Shown piece by piece: positions 1 to 8,251 of a stretch of DNA of 64,000 nucleotides (the first letter of the stretch is position 1; the number at the start of each line of letters is the position of its first letter). The position numbers were made by a program, and so were the translations under genes. The notes beneath the pieces were generated by a model. It saw only the letters and a list, made by a program, of their open reading frames with translations, searched no databases and had not been told where the DNA came from. This DNA is from CAVXNB01 sp963763085. GTDB taxonomy: Bacteria; Actinomycetota; Acidimicrobiia; Acidimicrobiales; Bog-793. The stretch spans positions 310,001 through 374,000 of the forward strand of contig CAVXNB010000004.1 in assembly GCA_963763085.1 (NCBI GenBank), in the 5' to 3' direction.

Positions 1-1
1 C

Positions 2-970
2 TGCAGCGGGCGGCAGGGCACCGTCGGGGCCGTCGCCCACGGCCGACGAGATGCGGCGGTCGCGGCGGCCGACGCCGCCACGTCCGGCGAGCTCATCGCT
101 TATCGAGCCCAGATAGGCCTCGGTGGCATTCGTTCGACGGCCGCTGCGAGCCGGACGGCGCTAGGCGCGCTCATCCGGCGCGACGCCGTCGTGCTCCGCA
201 AGGACGTGGTCATCTTCTGCCTCCGCACGGTCATCCAACCGTTCTTGCTGGTGTTCGTGTTTCTCTACGTATTCCCCACGATCGGCCAGGGCGTCGGCAG
301 CTCCGGTCACGGACCGGCCGCCGAGGCCGCCGAGTCCGCGTTCGCGACCGTGCTCGTGCCAGGCGTCGTGGCGATCTCGATCATGTTCCAGGGCATCCAG
401 GCCGTCGCCCTACAGATGTCGCAGGAGTTCGGCTACACCCGGGAGATCGAGGACCGCGTCCAGGCGCCCTGCCCGATCTGGCTGGTGGCGATTGCCAAGG
501 TGCTGTCCGCCTCGGCCCAGGGCCTGCTTTCGGCCCTGCTCGTGTTCCCGATCGCCTATGTCGTGCACGCCCCGGGTGTCGAGGCCCATCTCAGCTTCCA
601 CTGGTGGATCCTCGTGACGATCATCCCGCTCGCCTGCCTGGCGATGTCGTCGCTCGGACTGCTGCTCGGCACCGCGTTCGAGCCGCGCAACATAGGCCTC
701 ATGTTCGGGTTCATCGTGCTGCCCCTCACGTTCCTCGGCGGCATCTACTACCAGTGGACCCGGCTCGCCCCCGTGCACGTCGGCGGGTTCCACTGGTTGC
801 AGGTCCTCGTGCTGGTGAACCCGCTCATCTACGTGTGCGAGGGGATGCGGGCCGCCCTGACCGACTCGTCCCACATGCACCTGTACATCATCTATCCGGT
901 GCTGTGCGGGTTCTTCGCCCTCTTCCTCACGCTCGGGCTTCGCAATTTCCGCAAGCGGGTCCTGTCCTGA
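2..970 (+). CDS. ABC-2 type transporter permease (5' end possibly outside window)
   Basis: Integral membrane permease of an ABC-2 exporter, expected to pair with a separate ATPase lying to the left. About six hydrophobic segments follow the conserved-looking entry 'LRKDVVIFCLRTVIQP', and it ends in the usual short basic tail (RNFRKRVLS). A GTG at 191 would give 259 aa, close to family size. However, the frame stays open to the left edge and reads plausible protein (GALIRRDAVVLRKD), so the true start is probably upstream of 191 and may be outside the window. The family call is solid, while substrate and start are unknown. Confidence 0.75.
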   Translation, partial: CSGRQGTVGAVAHGRRDAAVAAADAATSGELIAYRAQIGLGGIRSTAAASRTALGALIRRDAVVLRKDVVIFCLRTVIQPFLLVFVFLYVFPTIGQGVGSSGHGPAAEAAESAFATVLVPGVVAISIMFQGIQAVALQMSQEFGYTREIEDRVQAPCPIWLVAIAKVLSASAQGLLSALLVFPIAYVVHAPGVEAHLSFHWWILVTIIPLACLAMSSLGLLLGTAFEPRNIGLMFGFIVLPLTFLGGIYYQWTRLAPVHVGGFHWLQVLVLVNPLIYVCEGMRAALTDSSHMHLYIIYPVLCGFFALFLTLGLRNFRKRVLS

Positions 971-974
971 GGCG

Positions 975-1439
975 TCAGCTCGCCAGGTAGCGGACGATCG
1001 ACTCGACGACGCAGCACGGCTTGTCGCCTCCCTGCCGCTCGATCGTGATGAGGTTGGTCACCTGGACGCCGCCGGCGACGTCCTCCACCGAGAGGATCTC
1101 GGCGCTCGCACGGATGAAGGATCCGACGGGTACAGGCGAAGGAAACCGCACCCTGTTCGTCCCGTAGTTGATCCCCATCGCGATCCCGCGGACCTCGATG
1201 AGCTGTGGCATGAGCGCGACGGTCAGCGACAGCGTCAGATAGCCGTGGGCGATCGTGACCCCGAACGGCCCCTTCGCCGCCCGTTCGACGTCGACATGGA
1301 TCCACTGATGGTCGTCGGTGGCGTCGGCGAACTGGTTCACCCGTTCCTGGGTGATCTGGAACCAGTCCGTGGGACCGAGGCGGCGGCCCTTCGCGGCCCT
1401 GAGCTCGTCCAGGTTTTCGAACACCGTCACCTCTGGCAT
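975..1439 (-). CDS. MaoC-like (R)-specific enoyl-CoA hydratase
   Basis: A 154-aa single hot-dog-fold protein of the MaoC dehydratase family, which hydrates or dehydrates (R)-3-hydroxyacyl/enoyl-CoA. The hydratase 2 signature is present: the catalytic Asp and His in 'DDHQWIHVD', then 'GVTIAHGYLTLSL'. It runs convergently with the ABC permease gene, only 4 bp apart. Length and motif placement match single-domain actinobacterial members used in fatty-acid or polyketide side metabolism. The exact substrate cannot be read from sequence. Confidence 0.88.
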   Translation of the reverse strand: MPEVTVFENLDELRAAKGRRLGPTDWFQITQERVNQFADATDDHQWIHVDVERAAKGPFGVTIAHGYLTLSLTVALMPQLIEVRGIAMGINYGTNRVRFPSPVPVGSFIRASAEILSVEDVAGGVQVTNLITIERQGGDKPCCVVESIVRYLAS

Positions 1440-1464
1440 GAAGCCTCCGTTTCGTTGGGAACGA

Positions 1465-2409
1465 CTAGCGCGCGTTCGGCCGGAAGCCAGTCCAGCCGGC
1501 GTGCGGGCGGCGGAGGGCCGAAGCGCCGGGACCGTAGTTGTCGGCCAGGGTCGCCTCCCGGGCGGCCTCGGCGTCCAGACGGGCGTCCTCGCGTGCGGAC
1601 TTGCGGTCCTCGGCCGCCATCCACTGGAAATAGATGGGGATCACGGCAAGGACTGTGAACAGCTCCGACAGCACCCAGAGGACGCCGGCGCCCGAGTGGC
1701 TGCTCGAGAGGCTGTACATCGGCGCGATGCTCCGGTGAGCGCCGAGCAGGGCGATGGCGAGAAACGACTCGAGCGGCACGCCGATCAACAGGTTGACCAT
1801 CCGCAGGGGGTAGTTGACGTTCCAGCGGGGAATCGGGTCGAGCCCGACCATCGGCCACCAGAAGAGGGCTCCTCCGAAGAGGAAGCCGACGTTGATCATG
1901 TCCATCAGCCACATGTGCTCCATCGCGAAGCCGATCAGAGGCGTGAGGAAGAAGGCGAGCATGCTTCCGTAGTAGAGGAACCACACCACGATGGGGTGGG
2001 TCAGGGCGGCGAAGAAGGGGCCGTGCAGGATGCGTAGCCAGGACGTCTTGGCGCGGCGACTCGAGGTTTGCAGGATCAGCGTCATGGGTGCGCCCATCGC
2101 CAGCAGCGCCGGGGCGATGATCATGAGGAGAAGGTGCTGAAGGACATGTGCCTGGAAGTAGGACCCGGTCAAGGTAGCCACCGGCGACTGAAGGGCTAGA
2201 TCGACCGCAAAGAGCCCCGAGAGGAACGAAGCGGTGCGTCTCGGCTTCCACTTGTGTCCGCGCGCGGCAAGCGCCCAGTCGGCCCGGAGGTACCAGACAC
2301 CGGCCGCCACGCAGGCGGCGAGCACGAGAAGCGGGAAAGGGCCGAATTGCCAAGCGAGCAAGGCGGAGTGGATCCCGAAATGGACCCTCTGCATTCCCAT
2401 GTCGGGCAC
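1465..2409 (-). CDS. ctaG: Cytochrome c oxidase assembly factor CtaG (caa3-type)
   Basis: A 314-aa polytopic membrane protein matching the Caa3_CtaG family, which supports copper insertion and assembly of caa3-type cytochrome oxidase. Seven or so hydrophobic helices are visible. Family-typical features are the His pair in 'AHVLQHLLLMIIAPALLAMGAP' (about residues 86-108), 'LTHPIVVWFLYYGSM', and a Met/His-rich 'MEHMWLMDMINVGFLFGGALFWWP'. The C-terminal 50 residues are charged and cytoplasmic-looking. It lies 25 bp downstream of the MaoC gene's start on the same strand but shows no functional link to it. Confidence 0.85.
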   Translation of the reverse strand: MPDMGMQRVHFGIHSALLAWQFGPFPLLVLAACVAAGVWYLRADWALAARGHKWKPRRTASFLSGLFAVDLALQSPVATLTGSYFQAHVLQHLLLMIIAPALLAMGAPMTLILQTSSRRAKTSWLRILHGPFFAALTHPIVVWFLYYGSMLAFFLTPLIGFAMEHMWLMDMINVGFLFGGALFWWPMVGLDPIPRWNVNYPLRMVNLLIGVPLESFLAIALLGAHRSIAPMYSLSSSHSGAGVLWVLSELFTVLAVIPIYFQWMAAEDRKSAREDARLDAEAAREATLADNYGPGASALRRPHAGWTGFRPNAR

Positions 2410-2475
2410 AACTCAAGGCTGCCGCGAACACGCCGCCCCCGCAAGCGCGGACCGGTCGTCCGAACCTGCGCGAAC

Positions 2476-2988
2476 ATGGGCCGGGTGGCGAAGGAGCGCG
2501 TCGAGGTGACCGATGTGGAGGCCTCGGCCGTCTGGTACCGGCCGTCGCCGAAGCTGCGAGCCCTGCGACGCCTCGAGGTCGGCCTCGTCGCGATGCCGTT
2601 GGCCGTCGGCGGGGCCGTTGCCGCTGTGCTCTGGGCTGGAGCGGCCGCAGCGGGCGCCGTCGCCGGCGGGGTCATATTGCTCGCGCTGCTCGCCGAGAGG
2701 GCGCTCACCCGGCGCTACCGCTCGTGGGGCTATCTCGAGCGCGCCGACGACCTTCTCGTCCGGCGCGGCGTTCTCGTCAGGAGGCTCTCGGTGGTGCCCT
2801 ATGGACGTATGCAGTTCGTGGACGTCACGGCCGGTCTCCTCGAACGGCTCTTCGGGCTTGCGACGGTTCGTCTTCACACCGCAGCCGCCGCGACCGATGC
2901 CCGGTTGCCGGGACTGGAGGTCGGGGAAGCCGGGCGCCTCCGCGAGCAACTGACCCTGCTCGGGGAGGCCCGCGCTGCGGGGATCTGA
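2476..2988 (+). CDS. Bacterial PH-domain (bPH_2) membrane protein, YdbS-like
   Basis: A 170-aa protein with two hydrophobic helices near residues 35-75, then one bPH_2 domain beginning about 'ERADDLLVRRGVLVRRLSVVPYGRMQFVDVTAGLLERLFGL'. The pattern I..G.....VPY.R.Q.V....G..ER.FGL..V is the bPH_2 hallmark. ATG at 2476 was chosen because upstream codons are low-quality and lie antisense to ctaG's start region. It is followed 110 bp later by a larger tandem PH-domain protein, as in the ydbS-ydbT pairs of Bacillus. The function is probably envelope-associated and otherwise unknown. Confidence 0.8.
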   Translation: MGRVAKERVEVTDVEASAVWYRPSPKLRALRRLEVGLVAMPLAVGGAVAAVLWAGAAAAGAVAGGVILLALLAERALTRRYRSWGYLERADDLLVRRGVLVRRLSVVPYGRMQFVDVTAGLLERLFGLATVRLHTAAAATDARLPGLEVGEAGRLREQLTLLGEARAAGI

Positions 2989-3097
2989 GGCAGCGCCGCC
3001 CCCGGACGCTCAGCAGCCGCAGGATCGGACGACCACGTCGCCGGCTTACCGTCTCCCGGAAGGGGCGCCACGGTGGGGGGAAGGGGGGACTGCTGCA

Positions 3098-4438
3098 GTG
3101 CTCCCGCGCACCTGGCAACGCCTGCACCCGCTCTCTCCCATCGTGCGGGCCGGCCCGTCGCTCTTCGGCATCCTGCTCGTGCTCGGCACAGCAGCTGCGT
3201 TTCGAGGTCGGCAAGGCGATCCCGTATTCAATTACGTGATCGTGGGGATCGCCCTGCTCGGCGGTGTCGTCACCTGGGCGGTGACCCGCTGGAGGGTCGA
3301 CGGCGACACACTTCGAGTCGAGACCGGGCTCATCCGCCGCCAGTCGTTGCAGGTGCCGCTGTCGCGGGCGCAGGCGGTCGATGTTGTGGAGCCCCTGCTC
3401 GGTCGGGCACTGGGCCTGGCGGAGGTTCGCGTCCGGACGGGCGGCGCTTCGCACGGAGATGCTCGGCTCTGTTATCTCCGGGCGAGCGAGGCCGTCTATG
3501 TGCGAGCCGGCCTGCTCGCCATCGCGCACGGGGTACACGAGGCGGCGCCCCCGCCACCGGAGCAGCGCCTGGTCGCGGTGCCGAACGAGCGGCTGATCGG
3601 AGCTGCCTTCTTGACCGGGGCGATCCCTGCCAGCTTGGCCGCGATCGTCGGCTTGATCGTCCTCGGGACCGAGGAGCCAGCCATTCTCATTGCAGCCGGC
3701 AGCGGCTCGATAATCACATTGGTGACGCTCGCCGCAGCGGCGTGGCGCCGCATCTCGATCGAATGGTCGTTCACTGTCGCTCTTGCTCCGGACGGGCTCC
3801 GGATCCGATCGGGTCTCTTGTCGCGGGCTGCCGAGACCGTGCCCCGAGGGCGGATCCAGGCCGTACGGATGATCGAGCCGCTTTGGTTCCGTCCCTTCGG
3901 GTGGTGCCGTCTCGAGTTGCACCTTGCGGGCGGCGTGAAGGGGGGCAAGCGGCAGTCGCCGGCGAGGATGCGCCGGGCACTGCTGCCCGTCGGCCCGCTC
4001 GCGGACGCCGAGCTTTTGCTCGCAACCGTCCTTCCGGACCGGCAGGCCGTGCTGACGGCGCCCCCCCGCCGGGCGATGGTTCGGGCGCCGCTCAGTTACC
4101 ACTTCCTCGGCGCCGGAATCGGGGACTCGTGCGCCGTGGCGACGTCCGGCCGCATTCGCCGTGTGACCGTCTGGGTGCCGCTCGCCAAGGTTCAGAGTCT
4201 CCGCGTGGGACAGGGCCCGCTCCAGCGGTCCTTGAGCCTGGCGTCGGTTCACTTGGACGTCGCCGGCCGGCACGGCCGCGCCACGCTGCGCGACCGGGCG
4301 GCGACCGAAGCCGTTCGACTTCTGGAGGAACTCCCGGACCGATGCGCGTCGGCGAGGGTCGGACATGTCACCCTGGCGGAGCCGGCGGAGCCGGCGGAGC
4401 TGCCCGCCGCCGCCGAGCGGCCCCGACCGGACGCGTAG
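3098..4438 (+). CDS. Tandem bPH_2-domain membrane protein, YdbT-like
   Basis: A 446-aa protein with a GTG start. It contains three PH-like repeats: around 'RVETGLIRRQSLQVPLSRAQAVDVVEPLLGRALGLAEVRVRTGG', around 'RIRSGLLSRAAETVPRGRIQAVRMIEPLWFRPFGWCRLELHLAGG', and a third near 'RRVTVWVPLAKVQSLRVGQGPLQRSLSLASVHLDVAG'. Hydrophobic pairs at residues 25-60 and 170-220 separate them. This layout is that of the YdbT family, whose members usually sit beside a single-domain YdbS, as here. The GTG is the first plausible start, with no clear Shine-Dalgarno. The two genes probably act as one membrane complex; this is inferred from context. Confidence 0.8.
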   Translation: MLPRTWQRLHPLSPIVRAGPSLFGILLVLGTAAAFRGRQGDPVFNYVIVGIALLGGVVTWAVTRWRVDGDTLRVETGLIRRQSLQVPLSRAQAVDVVEPLLGRALGLAEVRVRTGGASHGDARLCYLRASEAVYVRAGLLAIAHGVHEAAPPPPEQRLVAVPNERLIGAAFLTGAIPASLAAIVGLIVLGTEEPAILIAAGSGSIITLVTLAAAAWRRISIEWSFTVALAPDGLRIRSGLLSRAAETVPRGRIQAVRMIEPLWFRPFGWCRLELHLAGGVKGGKRQSPARMRRALLPVGPLADAELLLATVLPDRQAVLTAPPRRAMVRAPLSYHFLGAGIGDSCAVATSGRIRRVTVWVPLAKVQSLRVGQGPLQRSLSLASVHLDVAGRHGRATLRDRAATEAVRLLEELPDRCASARVGHVTLAEPAEPAELPAAAERPRPDA

Positions 4439-4450
4439 GCTGAGGCCGAA

Positions 4451-4526
4451 GGGGCTGTAGCTCAGTTGGCAGAGCACCTGGTTTGCAACCAGGGGGTCAG
4501 GGGTTCAAGTCCCCTCAGCTCCACCA
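4451..4526 (+). tRNA. tRNA-Ala (anticodon UGC), CCA encoded
   Basis: The sequence folds as a standard tRNA. Acceptor arm 4451-4457 (GGGGCTG) pairs with 4516-4522. The anticodon loop is TTTGCAA with TGC, and the T arm is GGGTTCAAGTCCC. Discriminator A is at 4523, followed by a genomically encoded CCA (4524-4526). The next gene's ATG starts on the final A of the CCA. Confidence 0.96.
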
Positions 4527-5416
4527 TGACGCTCCCGCCTGCCCCACTGCGACCGGCGGCTTCCGAGAAGCAAGCAAAGGATCAGCTTGCTGGCGCCGCT
4601 GTCAGTCCTCTGACGCGGCCCAAGGCGTACGACCAGCCATCGGTCTTCCGACCTGAGAACCTTTTGCGCGAGGGACGACGTCAGCTCAAGCGACTCGACA
4701 TCATGGTTCCTGAGGTCTGTCTGTTGGATCCCGACGGTGACATCGTTCGGCACCTGGCAAAAGCTGGCACGGCTTCGGAGCACCTCGGGTGGGCCTGCTA
4801 CCACACCACTCTGTACCTTTTCGATCTCGACGGCACCGAGGTCGGGGTCATCGGTTGCGCTGTCGGTGCTCCCTTTGCCGTGCTCGTCGCAGAGCAGCTC
4901 GCCGCATCTGGCTGCCAGCTTCTGATCAGCGTCACCTCGTCCGGGTCCATCACGTCGAGTCTTGAGCCGCCCCATTTCGTGCTCATCGAGAAAGCGTTAC
5001 GAGATGAGGGTACGAGTCACCACTACCTTCCCGCGAGCCGATGGGCGTACGCACCCGAAGGTCTCTTTTCCCAGCTCGATGGCGTGCTTGTCAATCTCAG
5101 CCAACCGGTGATCAGCGGATCGACCTGGAGCACCGACGCCCCTTACCGCGAGACGGCCCGCGCCATCGAAGAGGCCGAACGCCTTGGGATCATCGCCGTC
5201 GAGATGGAAGCTGCCGCTCTCTATGCCTACGCCGCCGCCCGCGGCCGTGAGGTTATCTGTGTCGCTCATGTCACCAACTCCATGGCGGCTCATGGCGACG
5301 ACTTTGAAAAGGGCGAAGCTGCCGGGGTTCACGCCGCGCTCGAGGTCGTCGGTGCAATCATCCATCTCCTGGGCCGCGGCGCAGCCGACTCCGAAGCACG
5401 CGATCCGAAGCCGTAG
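4526..5416 (+). CDS. Nucleoside phosphorylase (PNP/UDP family)
   Basis: A 296-aa protein of the PNP_UDP_1 nucleoside phosphorylase superfamily, cleaving purine or pyrimidine nucleosides with phosphate. Visible features are 'DIVRHL', the glycine-rich 'IGCAVGAPFAVLVAEQLAASG', 'SVTSSGSI', and the nucleoside-binding block 'GIIAVEMEAAALYAYAAARG' (VEMEAA signature). The start is unusual: ATG 4526 shares its A with the 3' end of tRNA-Ala and has no Shine-Dalgarno, so the message must be cut from, or read through, the tRNA transcript. Alternative starts inside the ORF would remove residues that look family-conserved (KAYDQPSVFRPENLL). Substrate not determined. Confidence 0.85.
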   Translation: MTLPPAPLRPAASEKQAKDQLAGAAVSPLTRPKAYDQPSVFRPENLLREGRRQLKRLDIMVPEVCLLDPDGDIVRHLAKAGTASEHLGWACYHTTLYLFDLDGTEVGVIGCAVGAPFAVLVAEQLAASGCQLLISVTSSGSITSSLEPPHFVLIEKALRDEGTSHHYLPASRWAYAPEGLFSQLDGVLVNLSQPVISGSTWSTDAPYRETARAIEEAERLGIIAVEMEAAALYAYAAARGREVICVAHVTNSMAAHGDDFEKGEAAGVHAALEVVGAIIHLLGRGAADSEARDPKP

Positions 5417-5454
5417 CTGCTAGGTCGCTGTTGGCCGCCTGGCTGGACGGCGGC

Positions 5455-5483
5455 TTGACAGCGGACCATCCGTTAGGTCTAAC
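5455..5483 (+). promoter_or_regulatory. Promoter and palindromic operator of ArsR regulator 1
   Basis: A -35 box TTGACA (5455-5460) is followed after 17 nt by a -10-like TCTAAC (5478-5483), placing the transcript start near 5490, about 3 nt before the GTG start at 5493 (near-leaderless). The inverted repeat GTTAG-GT-CTAAC (5472-5483) covers the -10, and a further GTTAG half-site spans 5489-5493 over the start codon. Autorepression by the encoded ArsR protein is the natural inference. Confidence 0.6.
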
Positions 5484-5492
5484 TTACAGTTA

Positions 5493-5816
5493 GTGGACAC
5501 TTACCAAAGTGACGAGGGTTGGGGCGCACTCGGGGAACGCACCCGGCGGGCGATCCTGATGACGCTGGCCGAGCGTCCTCAACCAGTCGGCGAGCTGGCC
5601 GCCGGCCTGCCTGTCAGCCGCCCGGCGGTCTCGCAGCACCTCAAGGTGTTGAAGGACGCCGGACTCGTCGTCGAGCAGGCAGCAGGCACTCGCCGCATCT
5701 ACCGGCTCAACGCAGCCGGTGTCGCTGCGTTGCGCGATCAGCTCGACACGTTCTGGAACCGCGTCCTGACCGGCTACCAGGACCTCGTCGACCAACCAAC
5801 AGAGGAGGATCAATGA
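5493..5816 (+). CDS. ArsR-family transcriptional regulator (SRPBCC-linked)
   Basis: A 107-aa winged-helix repressor. The helix-turn-helix segment 'VGELAAGLPVSRPAVSQHLKVLKDAGLV' (about residues 31-58) and the wing 'GTRRIYRLN' are typical of the ArsR subgroup that controls neighbouring SRPBCC/AHSA1 genes. No metal-binding cysteines are present, so metal sensing is unlikely. The start is GTG 5493. Its stop overlaps the next gene's start in an ATGA arrangement, with a strong AGAGGAGGAT ribosome site at 5801-5810, so the pair is translationally coupled. Autoregulation is suggested by the palindrome over its own promoter. Confidence 0.9.
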   Translation: MDTYQSDEGWGALGERTRRAILMTLAERPQPVGELAAGLPVSRPAVSQHLKVLKDAGLVVEQAAGTRRIYRLNAAGVAALRDQLDTFWNRVLTGYQDLVDQPTEEDQ

Positions 5817-6295
5817 CCCCTGACGATCAAGCGGTCGTCCGCCGAGAGGTCGTCGTCACAGCGCCGATCGCCCAGGCGTTTGCGACGTTCGTCGAGCGGT
5901 TCGGTGACTTCAAACCGAAGGAGCACAACCTCCTCGGCGCGCCCATCACCAGCACCACATTCGAACCGAAGGTCGGCGGGCACATCTTCGACCGCGCCGA
6001 GGATGGGAGCGAATGCCATTGGGCGCGGGTCTTGGAGTACGACCCACCCGACCGCGTCGTGTTCAGCTGGGACATCAGCCCCTACTGGCGGCTCGAGACC
6101 GATCCCAGCAATACCAGCGAGGTCGAGGTCAGATTTGTCGCAGAATCCCCGGATCGGACGCGCCTCGAGCTCGAGCACCGCAACATCGATCGACATGGAC
6201 CCGGTTGGGAGGGCATCCGCGAGGGTGTTGAGGGCGACGCTGGCTGGCCGTTGTATCTGGCTCGGTACGCGGATCTGTTGAACACGGTGGGCTGA
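5813..6295 (+). CDS. SRPBCC (AHSA1-type) ligand-binding protein
   Basis: A 160-aa START-like protein of the AHSA1/SRPBCC superfamily. Typical strings are 'VVVTAPIAQAFATFVERFGDF', 'GGHIFDRAEDGSECHWARVLEYDPPDRVVFSWDI' and a terminal helix 'GWPLYLARYADLLN'. Such proteins hold hydrophobic ligands in a helix-grip pocket. The partner ArsR gene overlaps by 4 bp and presumably controls it. Ligand unknown. The proline- and tryptophan-containing middle resembles the 'activator of Hsp90 ATPase 1-like' annotations common in actinobacteria, a name that should not be taken as function. Confidence 0.85.
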   Translation: MTPDDQAVVRREVVVTAPIAQAFATFVERFGDFKPKEHNLLGAPITSTTFEPKVGGHIFDRAEDGSECHWARVLEYDPPDRVVFSWDISPYWRLETDPSNTSEVEVRFVAESPDRTRLELEHRNIDRHGPGWEGIREGVEGDAGWPLYLARYADLLNTVG

Positions 6296-6329
6296 CTGGG
6301 GGCCGATCACGGCTGATCCACCCGTCTGT

Positions 6330-7931
6330 TCACTGCCGGGTCAATGATCCTTGCCGGGCGCCTTTTCCATCGCCTTTCCCATGGCCTTTCCCGGGGCCGT
6401 GGCCTTTCGGTCCGGGTGGCGCCGGCGTCGGTGTGGTCGTTACGGTCGGCACCGTCGTGCCGAGTACGACAGCGAGACGGTTGATCGCGCTTCGGAGGTG
6501 ACGGGTCGATCCCCCGGTGATCTGACCGCTAGCGACGTCCTGGTCGAAGCTCTGCACGAGCTGATCGAACTGCTGGACCTGCTGAGCGGCCGGTTCGGGC
6601 TGTTCAGAGTACAAGAGCGGTTGCAGTTGATTGTTGAGCTGCTGGCCGGCAGCGGGCGCGACGGTGCCGTTCGTCACTCCGGCGTTGAGCGCCGCGACGA
6701 CACTTCCAGCGGCCGACGCGACCGAGGGAGGCGCGAGGATCGTGGTCGTAGTGGTCGATGGTGCTCGAGGAGGTCGTGCTCGAGGAGGTCGTGCTCGAGG
6801 TCGATGACGCAGTCGGCGCGCCGCTTGGGCGAGGCGGCCCCGAAAAGACCCCGCCGAGGGACAGGCCGAGGAAGAGCACGAGGATCACGATTCCAACAGC
6901 GACGGCGGCTGTGCCTCCTCGAAGCGATCGACCGAAGTCGCGGCGCCGAGTCGATCCGGCCGGCGCGACCTTCGTCGCCGCGATGGCGGTTGTGGTCGGG
7001 TCCAAACGCGCGGTGTCACCGGCATCGAAGACCGGAAGGAGCATCGTCGGTCCTGTCATCGACGTCTCTTCGCCAGCATGTCGTGGACCCCAGGCCGTCT
7101 GTGAGCGCGGGCGCCGAGAGCCTCGATGCCACCTGCTCCGCTGGCAGACGGTCGGTGGAGCGTCGCCGCGTCATCGATCCGAGTACATCCCGCCACGAGG
7201 CATCGATCCCGCCAGGAATCACTGGATCGCGCTGGAGACGGGCCGCGGTGATCTCCGACGCGGTCCCCTCGAACGCGCGCCGACCGCTCAGGCACTCGAC
7301 GAGGACGAGGCCGAGGGCGTACACGTCGGCCGGCGGGCCGATGACCCCGCCCTGCACCTGCTCGGGTGCGAGGTAGGCCGGGGTGCCTAGCGTAAAGCCG
7401 ACCGCGGTCATCCCGGTCGTATCGACGAGGCGAGCGATTCCGAAATCGGCGAGGTGGGCGTCGCCCTTCTCGTCGAGGAGCACGTTCGCCGGCTTGACGT
7501 CGCGATGCACAATGCCCTGTCTCGTGCACGTAGGCGAGCGCCGCGGCGACGCCGGCACCGACGCGAGCAGTCTCGTGATCCGATAATGCGCCGCGCGTGA
7601 GGCGGTGGGCGAGCGTTTCGCCCTCGATGAGCTCCATCACGAGGTAGGGACGATTGTTGAGCTCGCCCGCGTCGAGCAACCGCACGAGGTTCGGGTGCGC
7701 GAATCGCGCGAGCGTTCGCACCTCCGCGGCGAACCGCTCCTCGTCGGCACCGTCGGGGTCGCGAAGCACCTTCACGGCGACCGGTCGGTCGAGGCGCACG
7801 TCGATCGCCCGATAGACCGAGCCCATTCCTCCACGACCGACGAGGGCATCGAGGCGGTATCGCTCGTCGAGGAAGCGGCCGAGGAGAGGATCGGCTGTAG
7901 TGCCACTTCGGAATTCCGGTGAGCGCGGCAT
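6330..7931 (-). pseudogene. Receptor-type Ser/Thr protein kinase (PknB-like), broken by up to three frameshifts
   Basis: Read across frames this is a transmembrane Hanks-type kinase. ATG 7931 starts 'RYRLDALVGRGGMGSVYRAID' (G-loop), 'VAVKVL' and 'YLVMELIEGETL'. The frame then breaks at the CCC run 7515-7517 (one extra base) and resumes with 'GIVHRDVKPANVLL', 'DFGIARL', 'TPAYLAPEQ'. A second shift near 7060-7110 leads to 'TMLLPVFDAGDTAR' and one TM helix 'AVAVGIVILVLFLGLSLG', followed by a Ser/Thr-rich stalk. A third shift near 6755-6775 leads to an external helical domain (QQVQQFDQLVQSFDQDV) ending in a Gly/Lys tail at 6330. Each shift is one extra base. The second could instead be a separate overlapping gene starting at 7059. 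Either a decayed gene or uncorrected sequence errors. Confidence 0.7.
6761..6805 (+). repeat. 15-bp direct repeat in the kinase stalk
   Basis: GTGCTCGAGGAGGTC occurs at 6761-6775 and 6776-6790, with a third diverged copy to 6805. On the minus strand it encodes the Ser/Thr-rich stalk after the TM helix of the broken receptor kinase. Confidence 0.8.
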
Positions 7932-8251
7932 GACCCTATTGTCGCGAGCCACGTGCCATAGACGGCCTCTCAGGCTCTGAGGCGTCGAGATCCTCTGTGC
8001 GGACTGCGGGGCACGGTGGACCGCGGCGAAAGGGTGACGGCGTGTGGTGATGCGTCGCGTCGTTGCGTGCAGATTCCAAATTCGCGAACAACGACCAAAT
8101 CCGCATGTGACCAAGTGACCACCGATAGCGATTATCGAGGACTTTATCGAGACAGGTGCCGGTGGCATTCCTTCCGGCATGAACGGCGACCGTGCGGGTA
8201 CGATCAAGTGGAACTTGCAGGGTCCATTGCCATCGGACGAGAGGAACGCCG
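7932..8251. other. 320-bp divergent intergenic region, lower GC
   Basis: This gap separates the divergent kinase and CBS genes. I see no coding potential or RNA gene. It is more AT-rich than its surroundings between about 8070 and 8220 and holds a short inverted repeat (CGATA-N5-TATCG near 8124-8138). A purine-rich GAGAGGA about 8239-8245 serves as ribosome site for the CBS gene. Promoters for both neighbours must lie here, but none stands out. Confidence 0.5.

Noticed and set aside
2825..4477. 550-codon minus-strand frame over the PH-domain genes
   Set aside because: Antisense to two genes with clear bPH_2 domains; it has no recognisable fold.
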